A DNA stretch of 64,000 nucleotides, from NCBI RefSeq assembly GCF_011764585.1, contig NZ_AP022853.1, forward strand, positions 417,501 to 481,500, given 5' to 3'. This DNA is from Sulfurimicrobium lacus (GTDB taxonomy: Bacteria; Pseudomonadota; Gammaproteobacteria; Burkholderiales; Sulfuricellaceae). Position numbers and translations under genes: made by a program. This document shows, piece after piece, positions 58,549 to 64,000 of this stretch. The notes beneath the pieces were generated by a model. It was not told the DNA's origin. It was given only the letters and a program-made list of their open reading frames with translations, and did not search any database. Each line of letters opens with the position of its first letter. Position 1 is the stretch's first letter.

Positions 58549-59769
58549 ATGATCACGCCGATGCTGAGCGAAGCCTGGAGCGCCATGGGCGCGAACCGCC
58601 TGCGGACTTTCCTGACCATGCTGGGGATGATGATCGGCGTGGGCGCCGTCATCCTCATGCTGGCCATCGGCCAGGGCGCGCAATTCCTGGTGGACCAGTC
58701 CATCGCTTCGATGGGCAGCAACCTGTTCATCGTCCTGTCCGGTTCGTCCACCTCGGGCGGTGTGCGCATGGGTGCCGGCGCGGCGCCGACCCTCACCCTG
58801 GGCGACGCCCAGGCCCTCGCCGAACTGCCGAGCGTCGCCGCCGTGGCGCCCAATTCGCCCGGAACGGCGCAGCTCGTTTACGGACCCAACAACTGGAGCA
58901 CCCAGGTGATCGGCACCCTGCCTAGCTATCTCGAAGTACGCGACTGGGAGCTGGCCAGCGGTTACCCCTTCACCGACTCGGACGTGCGTTCCGCCACCCG
59001 TGTCGCCCTGCTCGGCCAGACCGTGGTGAAGAACCTGTTCGGCGACGAAGAGGCAGTGGGCAAGACCATCCGCATCAAGCAGAGCCCCTACCAGGTCGTC
59101 GGCGTGCTGGTAGCGAAGGGGCAGAGCCTGGACGGACGCGACCAGGACGATACCGTGCTGATCCCCGTCACCACCGCCCAGCGCAAGCTGTTCGGCTCCC
59201 AGTTCCAGGGCACGGTGCGCTACATCATGGCGCAGGCCGCTTCGGCCGACGCCATGCCAGCCGCCGAGCGCGCCATCAATCAGCTGCTGCGCCAGCGCCA
59301 CCGCATCAAGGAGGGAGCGGACAACGATTTCATGGTGCGCAACCTGACCGCCCTGGCGAACACCGCCGCGGAAACCACCCGCGTCATGTCGCTCATGCTC
59401 GGCGCGATCGCCTCGATCTCGCTGCTGGTGGGCGGCATCGGCATCATGAACATCATGCTGGTATCGGTCACCGAGCGCACCCGTGAAATCGGCATCCGCG
59501 TCGCCATCGGCGCGCGCCAGCGCGACATCCTGCTGCAGTTTCTGCTCGAAGCCATCATCATTTCCATCGTCGGCTGCCTGGTGGGCGTGGGCCTCGGCAT
59601 CGGTGGGGCGATGCTGGTGAATAAAATCACCGGGACCGCCGTGGTGATCACCCTGAGCTCGGTCATCATGGCCTTCATGGTGGCGGCGGCGGTGGGCGTG
59701 TTCTTCGGCTTCTATCCCGCGAGGAAGGCCGCCCGGCTGGAGCCGATCGAGGCGCTGCGCTACCAGTAG
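58549..59769 (+). CDS. MacB-type ABC transporter permease
   Basis: A 406-aa permease with the MacB/FtsX layout: TM1 near residue 20-45 (TFLTMLGMMIGVGAVILMLA), a large periplasmic MacB_PCD domain (about 50-275) and three C-terminal helices (SLLVGGIGIMNIMLVSVTER; FLLEAIIISIVGCLVG; VVAAAVGVFFGFYPARKAA-like end). Mechanotransmission-type transporters of this class drive MacA-TolC. The ATG at 58549 is directly downstream of inverted-repeat copy 2; the longer frame through the element is rejected. Confidence 0.93.
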   Translation: MITPMLSEAWSAMGANRLRTFLTMLGMMIGVGAVILMLAIGQGAQFLVDQSIASMGSNLFIVLSGSSTSGGVRMGAGAAPTLTLGDAQALAELPSVAAVAPNSPGTAQLVYGPNNWSTQVIGTLPSYLEVRDWELASGYPFTDSDVRSATRVALLGQTVVKNLFGDEEAVGKTIRIKQSPYQVVGVLVAKGQSLDGRDQDDTVLIPVTTAQRKLFGSQFQGTVRYIMAQAASADAMPAAERAINQLLRQRHRIKEGADNDFMVRNLTALANTAAETTRVMSLMLGAIASISLLVGGIGIMNIMLVSVTERTREIGIRVAIGARQRDILLQFLLEAIIISIVGCLVGVGLGIGGAMLVNKITGTAVVITLSSVIMAFMVAAAVGVFFGFYPARKAARLEPIEALRYQ

Positions 59770-59876
59770 CGACCCAAAGGCGCTACTCTAAACAGGTCAG
59801 CCAAGTATCCTTCCAGTCGTTTTCAAAGGGCGGGAACAGGAAACGGCACATTGCGGAAGTTCCCTTCTGTGAACCT

Positions 59877-60596
59877 CTAGCCCCAGGCCTTCCACACCAA
59901 GGAAACGCCGCTGCCCAGCAGTAGTGCGCCGATCAGCCTGAGCATTTGCTGGTTTGACATCCCGAGGTGAACCTTGTGTCCCAGCTTCAGACCCAGCGCC
60001 ACGATGGGCAGCGCGCCGAGGTAGGCCAGCAGCAGGCCCGGCTGCAGCAGCAGGCCGGTGACGAGGAAAGCCACCAGGCGCGAGCCGCCATCGATGGTGA
60101 ACAGACCGGAAAAAGTGGCGCGCAACTCGGATTTGTCGCGCAGGCGGTGCGAGAGGTAGACGATGTAGGGCGGGCCGCCGGTGCCGAACAGTGCGCCCAC
60201 CGTGCCGCCCGTCAGTCCGGCCGGGATCGCCCACCATTGAGAAATCGGCTTTTCGTTGTGCAGGTTGAGGATGTTGCGCACGCCGAAGGCCATCACGAAC
60301 AAGCCCAGGCCGAGCAGCAGCGGTTCTTTTGGCAAATGGATCAGCAGCGCCACGCCCAGGCCCACGCCGATCAGGCTGAAGGGCAGCAGGGGTTTGATTT
60401 CCTGCCAGTTGACGTGCTGCCGTGCGTTGCGCCCCATCACCAGCGAAGCGCTGAAATCCAGCAACAATATGAAGGGGACGACGAACTGCAACGGCAGGAA
60501 GTGCGCCAGCAAGGGCACGGCGATCAATCCCGAGCCGAAGCCCGAAATGCCGCGAATGAAATAAGCCAGCGCGAGAATCAGTGGCGCGGCGATCAA
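59877..60596 (-). CDS. TSUP (TauE/SafE) family membrane transporter
   Basis: A 239-aa membrane protein with about eight hydrophobic segments. IRGISGFGSGLIAVPLLAHF and the second repeat GGTVGALFGTGGPPYIVYL are the twin TSUP motifs. Family members export sulfite, sulfoacetate or other organosulfur anions, or move thiosulfate/sulfide-related compounds. Proximity to sox (5 kb) is suggestive, but the gene lies on the opposite strand next to folB, so a sulfur role is inference. It is convergent with the efflux operon; the 107-bp gap between them shows only a long-loop GGGAAC/GTTCCC pair. Confidence 0.87.
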   Translation of the reverse strand: MIAAPLILALAYFIRGISGFGSGLIAVPLLAHFLPLQFVVPFILLLDFSASLVMGRNARQHVNWQEIKPLLPFSLIGVGLGVALLIHLPKEPLLLGLGLFVMAFGVRNILNLHNEKPISQWWAIPAGLTGGTVGALFGTGGPPYIVYLSHRLRDKSELRATFSGLFTIDGGSRLVAFLVTGLLLQPGLLLAYLGALPIVALGLKLGHKVHLGMSNQQMLRLIGALLLGSGVSLVWKAWG

Positions 60597-60616
60597 TGCC
60601 TCGCTGCTGAAACCGG

Positions 60617-60973
60617 TCAGGATTTCGCGCCCCGCTCGATGGTGATGCCCAGCCGCTTCACGCCGCGGATGAGGCCCAGCTTGGTGATGCTGATTTTGAT
60701 CCAGGGCGCGCCGAATTCCGTCATGACGAGCTGCGCGAGGTGTTCGGCGAGCGCTTCCACCAGGGAGAAGTGCTTTTCCCCCAGCACTTGCTGGATGCGT
60801 TCCACCACTTTGCCGTAGTCGATGGTGTCGGCGACGTCGTCAGTGGTGCCGGCGCGGCTGTGGGGCAGGCCGATTTCCAGGTCGAGCTGGATGGTCTGCG
60901 GCACTTCCCGTTCCCACGGGTAAACGCCGATAATGGTTTCGGCGCGAAATTCGTTGAGGAAAATGATGTCCAT
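60617..60973 (-). CDS. folB: Dihydroneopterin aldolase FolB
   Basis: A 118-aa folate-pathway enzyme converting dihydroneopterin to hydroxymethyl-dihydropterin. MDIIFLNEFRAETIIGVYPWERE contains the active-site tyrosine region (quoted start MDIIFLNEFRAETIIGVYPW), with the catalytic Lys in the C-terminal ISITKLGLIRGVKRLGITIER block. It is divergent from plsY, a frequent betaproteobacterial arrangement, and 20 bp upstream of the TSUP gene on the same strand. Confidence 0.94.
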   Translation of the reverse strand: MDIIFLNEFRAETIIGVYPWEREVPQTIQLDLEIGLPHSRAGTTDDVADTIDYGKVVERIQQVLGEKHFSLVEALAEHLAQLVMTEFGAPWIKISITKLGLIRGVKRLGITIERGAKS

Positions 60974-61061
60974 GGTGTGTGGGCGCGGTGGTTATGCGGA
61001 CGCCCCGTTTTGCCGTAAAATTCGAAGCCTGCGATTTTAAGTGATTAAGAGTGCCCTTACC

Positions 61062-61685
61062 ATGCCAACGCTAGTTTTTATTGTCGCCGCCTACCTGATC
61101 GGTTCCCTGTCCTTCGCGGTGATTGTCAGCAAGTCCTTCGGCCTGGCCGATCCGCGCTCGTTCGGTTCGAAAAACCCGGGCGCCACCAACGTACTGCGTA
61201 CCGGGAAGAAGCTGGCCGCCGTGCTGACCCTGCTGGGCGACGCGGCCAAGGGCTGGCTGGCGGTGTTTCTGGCGCTCAGGTTCGGGGCCGGCTATGGCGT
61301 GGGTGAAGCGGGCGTGGCGGCGGTGGTGCTGGCGGTATTCCTCGGGCACGTGTATCCGCTGTTCTTCGGCTTTCATGGCGGCAAGGGCGTGGCCACGGCG
61401 CTGGGCATCCTGCTGGCGCTCAACGTCTGGCTCGGCCTGGCGGTGCTCGCTACTTGGCTGCTGGCGGCATACATGTGGCGCACTTCGTCCCTGTCGGCGC
61501 TGATCGCGGCGTGCTTCGCGCCGCTCTACGGCTACGCTATCCTCGGCCTCGGCTATTACACCCTGGCCATCGTGCTGCTCTCGTTGCTCCTGCTGTGGCG
61601 CCACAAGTCCAATATCCAGAACCTGCTCTCCGGCAAGGAGACGCGCATCGGCAACAAGCCCCAAGCGGGCGATTCGCCGCCATGA
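61062..61685 (+). CDS. plsY: Glycerol-3-phosphate acyltransferase PlsY
   Basis: Membrane acyltransferase using acyl-phosphate to make lysophosphatidate. The 207-aa product has the three cytosolic motifs [20 protein letters not shown] (motif 1 region), [14 protein letters not shown] and [17 protein letters not shown]. About seven helices. ATG at 61062 is preferred; an in-frame GTG at 61041 would add seven residues. It is divergent from folB and overlaps the next gene by 4 bp. Confidence 0.95.
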   Translation: MPTLVFIVAAYLIGSLSFAVIVSKSFGLADPRSFGSKNPGATNVLRTGKKLAAVLTLLGDAAKGWLAVFLALRFGAGYGVGEAGVAAVVLAVFLGHVYPLFFGFHGGKGVATALGILLALNVWLGLAVLATWLLAAYMWRTSSLSALIAACFAPLYGYAILGLGYYTLAIVLLSLLLLWRHKSNIQNLLSGKETRIGNKPQAGDSPP

Positions 61686-62470
61686 CCTGGTTCCAGAAAG
61701 AAATGGATTATGCGCGGGAAAACCTGGAACAGGTTTCCCGTACCGCCATTGATCACGCCGCGGACAAGCTGAACGTCGTGGTCAGGGACGGGGTAAAAGA
61801 GGCCAGCGGCGAGTTGCGCGAGGCGGTGTTGAACGCCAGCCGCGAGGTCGACCACAAGCTCGACAAAATTTCCGCCGAACTGCATAACCAGCGCCAGTTC
61901 ACCAAGGACGACGTGGTGGAACTGGTGGACTACGCCGCCGAAAAGCTGGGTTCGACCATCGACGAACGCGTCCGCGTGATGCGCGAGGAAATCACCGCCC
62001 TGGTCCAGGACCGGGTGGAGTACCTCAAGCACGAAGTGGATGATTTTTTCATCCAGCGCCAGCAGGACCTGGCGCGCGAGCGGCGCCGCCTGATCGCCAA
62101 CGTGCTGATCGCGGTGACGGCCTCTCTGGCGATGGGCGTCCTGTCGCTGATGTTCCACCGCGTCGGGCAGGGCAGCCTGGACATGCTGGGGATCTTCCGC
62201 ATCGTGTTCGCCTCGCTCGGTGGCGGTTACGTGGTCTACCTGCTGATTAACATGGTCATCAAGTACCGCCGTATGTCCGAGCATCGCAAGGATTTCGTGT
62301 TTCTGACCATGAAATACTGGGGCATCCTGCGGCCGGAAAGCCTGTTCAGCCACGTGTTGGTGCTGCTGTTCCTGCTGGTGTTGGGCGGGTTGCTGGTTTT
62401 TCCGGAATACCTGGGACGCTGGCTGGGCAGCGAGACCTTGCTGCGCTGGGCCGCGCAGTTGAGGCACTAA
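61682..62470 (+). CDS. Coiled-coil membrane protein of unknown function
   Basis: A 262-aa protein I do not recognise. The first 140 residues are charged and helical with heptad character ([40 protein letters not shown]) and no signal peptide. Then come two hydrophobic segments (about 142-160 and 172-195), a short charged loop, and a third near 222-240. This suggests a cytosolic coiled coil tethered to the inner membrane. It overlaps plsY by 4 bp (ATGA), so co-expression with phospholipid synthesis is likely, and it is convergent with tsaD with a 4-bp overlap. Confidence 0.8.
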   Translation: MTWFQKEMDYARENLEQVSRTAIDHAADKLNVVVRDGVKEASGELREAVLNASREVDHKLDKISAELHNQRQFTKDDVVELVDYAAEKLGSTIDERVRVMREEITALVQDRVEYLKHEVDDFFIQRQQDLARERRRLIANVLIAVTASLAMGVLSLMFHRVGQGSLDMLGIFRIVFASLGGGYVVYLLINMVIKYRRMSEHRKDFVFLTMKYWGILRPESLFSHVLVLLFLLVLGGLLVFPEYLGRWLGSETLLRWAAQLRH

Positions 62471-63498
62471 TCCGGCGCGTCGAGCTGCGCCAGATCCCAT
62501 CTCGGCTTGATGGGGAAATTCATGGTGCGGCGACCTTCGCGGCGCAGTCGCATGGCGCCGGCGAAGGCGATCATCGCGCCGTTGTCGGTGCAGAATTCCA
62601 GTTTGGGATAAAACACTTCGAAGCGCTTTTTCGCCGCAGCATGGCTGAGGCCCTCCCTGAGCTGTTTGTTAGCGCCTACTCCGCCTGCCACTACCAGTCT
62701 TGAAAGACCGGTTTGCCTGAGCGCGGCGACGGCTTTCTTGCTCAGCACCTCCACGATGGCGTCCTGGAACGCCAGGCAGATGTCGGCGCGGGTTTGCTCG
62801 TCCAGTTCCTGTGCGTCGTTCCGGTGCTGGTTGGCCAGCGTGAGCACGGCGGTCTTGAGGCCGCTGAAGCTGAAGTTCAGGTCGCCGCTGTTGAGCATCG
62901 GGCGCGGCAGCTTGAAGCGTCCCGGCGTGCCCCGCAGCGCCAGCTTCGACAGCGCCGGCCCGCCCGGATAGCCGAGCCCCAGCAGTTTGGCGGTCTTGTC
63001 GAAAGCCTCGCCGGCGGCGTCGTCCAGCGTGTCGCCCAGGGTGGTGTACTGGCCGATGCCGGTCACTTCCATGAGTTGCGAATGGCCGCCCGACACCAGC
63101 AGGGCGACGAAGGGAAAAGCAGGCGGGTTGTCTTCCAGCAGCGGCGCCAGCAGGTGGCCTTCGAGGTGGTGCACACCCACGGTCGGCACCTTGAGGGCGA
63201 AGGCCAGCGCGGCGGCGATGCTTGCGCCCACCAGCAATGCCCCGGCCAGGCCCGGCCCTTCGGTGTAGGCGATGCCCTCGATGTCCTGCAGGGTGCAGCC
63301 CGCTTCCTTCAGCACCTGGCGGGTGAGCGGCAGCACGCGGCGGATGTGGTCGCGCGAGGCCAGTTCCGGCACCACGCCGCCGTACTCGGCGTGCATCGCC
63401 ACCTGGGAATGCAGGGCGTGGGCGAGCAGGCCGCGCTCGGTGTGGTAGAGCGCGACGCCGGTTTCGTCGCAGGAGGATTCGATGCCGAGAACTAGCAT
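62467..63498 (-). CDS. tsaD: tRNA N6-threonylcarbamoyladenosine transferase TsaD
   Basis: Catalytic subunit of the t6A37 tRNA-modifying complex. The 343-aa ASKHA-fold protein begins [18 protein letters not shown], has iron-binding H111 and H115 in [10 protein letters not shown], and shows [12 protein letters not shown] and [14 protein letters not shown]. The length is normal. Its start overlaps the bioA stop by 7 bp on the minus strand. Confidence 0.97.
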   Translation of the reverse strand: MLVLGIESSCDETGVALYHTERGLLAHALHSQVAMHAEYGGVVPELASRDHIRRVLPLTRQVLKEAGCTLQDIEGIAYTEGPGLAGALLVGASIAAALAFALKVPTVGVHHLEGHLLAPLLEDNPPAFPFVALLVSGGHSQLMEVTGIGQYTTLGDTLDDAAGEAFDKTAKLLGLGYPGGPALSKLALRGTPGRFKLPRPMLNSGDLNFSFSGLKTAVLTLANQHRNDAQELDEQTRADICLAFQDAIVEVLSKKAVAALRQTGLSRLVVAGGVGANKQLREGLSHAAAKKRFEVFYPKLEFCTDNGAMIAFAGAMRLRREGRRTMNFPIKPRWDLAQLDAPD

Positions 63499-64000
63499 AG
63501 TTGTTCCAATACCTTGAGTGTGCCGCCGATCAGCAGGTCGATTTCTTCCTCGCTGATGATGTAGGGCGGCATGAAGTAAACCGTGTTGCCCATGGGGCGC
63601 AGCAGCAGTTCGTTTTCCAGCGCCAGCTGGTAAAAAGCGCGGGAAAAATGAGGGGTGTCGTTTTCGGCCTCGAACGCCCAGATCATGCCGGTGTGGCGGA
63701 AATTTTTAACTTTGGGGTGATCGCGCAACGGCTGTGCCGCCTGAGTCAGGTAGGCTGCCTTGGCGCGGTTGGCGGCGATGACCTGGTCCTGCTCGAAGAT
63801 GTCCAGTGTCGCCAGCGCGGCGCGGCAGGCCAGCGCGTTGCCGGTGTAGGAGTGGGAGTGCAGGAAGCCCCTGGCCGTTTCGTCGTGATAGAACGCCTGG
63901 AAAACCTCGTTCGTGGTCAGCACGGCCGAGAGCGGCAGGTAGCCGCCGCTGATGCCTTTCGACAGGCACATGAAGTCGGGCCGGATACCGGCCTGCTCGC
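63492..64000 (-). CDS. bioA: Adenosylmethionine-8-amino-7-oxononanoate aminotransferase BioA, C-terminal part
   Basis: The C-terminal about 169 residues of a biotin-pathway PLP aminotransferase; the gene continues beyond the window edge. The reading frame is open through 64000 ([20 protein letters not shown]), so the Met at 63971 is internal, not the start. The PLP lysine is the K of [11 protein letters not shown], followed by [19 protein letters not shown] and the family C-terminus. It overlaps tsaD by 7 bp. Confidence 0.93.
   Translation of the reverse strand, partial: EQAGIRPDFMCLSKGISGGYLPLSAVLTTNEVFQAFYHDETARGFLHSHSYTGNALACRAALATLDIFEQDQVIAANRAKAAYLTQAAQPLRDHPKVKNFRHTGMIWAFEAENDTPHFSRAFYQLALENELLLRPMGNTVYFMPPYIISEEEIDLLIGGTLKVLEQLC

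Overview
The window comes from a betaproteobacterium, most likely a sulfur-oxidising member of the Nitrosomonadales (Sulfuricellaceae/Gallionellaceae-like). This rests on the house-keeping gene order (mla operon, YadGH-type ABC transporter, bolA, murA, hisGDCBHAFIE, HIT, tatABC; argJ, DUF815, Nudix-ThiE; zapD/yacG), on a complete soxXYZAB operon, and on the general high-GC gene style. The assignment is inference: no database search was run.

Layout. 0-2.8 kb: 3' part of a 23S rRNA, 5S rRNA and terminator. 2.8-9.3 kb: miaB-phoH-like-ybeY-corC, then convergent trmB, thiG, thiS and a luciferase-like monooxygenase. 9.3-13.7 kb: an Mla lipid-transport operon (mlaF-E-D-[TolC-like]-C-B) in which a TolC-family gene is translationally coupled between mlaD and mlaC. 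13.7-26 kb: an ABC exporter, bolA-like and CGFS glutaredoxin genes, murA, the full histidine pathway and the Tat translocase. 26-29.8 kb: a membrane diguanylate cyclase with a CxxCH site, an HtrA-type protease and a Nif3-like protein. 29.8-43.5 kb: an NtrC-type regulator and an MSHA-like type IV pilus locus ending in two pilin-like genes. 43.5-50.3 kb: pmbA, yjgA, argJ, a DUF815 ATPase, a Nudix-ThiE fusion, yacG, a YkgJ-like gene and zapD. 50.3-54.5 kb: soxXYZAB. 54.6-59.8 kb: a MacAB-TolC-type efflux operon. 59.9-64 kb: a TSUP permease, folB, plsY, a membrane protein of unknown role, tsaD and a bioA fragment cut by the window edge.

The parts connect. SoxY and SoxB carry twin-arginine signals and the Tat translocase is encoded in the same window. 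The MshE ATPase has the tandem c-di-GMP-binding N-terminal motif and a diguanylate cyclase lies 8 kb away.

The most unusual DNA is non-coding. Two 236-bp elements of equal length (about 86% identical by hand alignment) with ~18-bp terminal inverted repeats sit exactly between stop and start codons on both sides of the MacB-type ATPase gene; each appears to supply the ribosome-binding site of the next gene. Two further intergenic elements (tatA-tatB and mshE-mshG) are hairpins built from 7-bp repeats, with different heptamers but the same architecture. A third, REP-like palindrome pair contains the stop codons of two convergent genes. A perfect 13-bp inverted repeat lies just upstream of the efflux operon.
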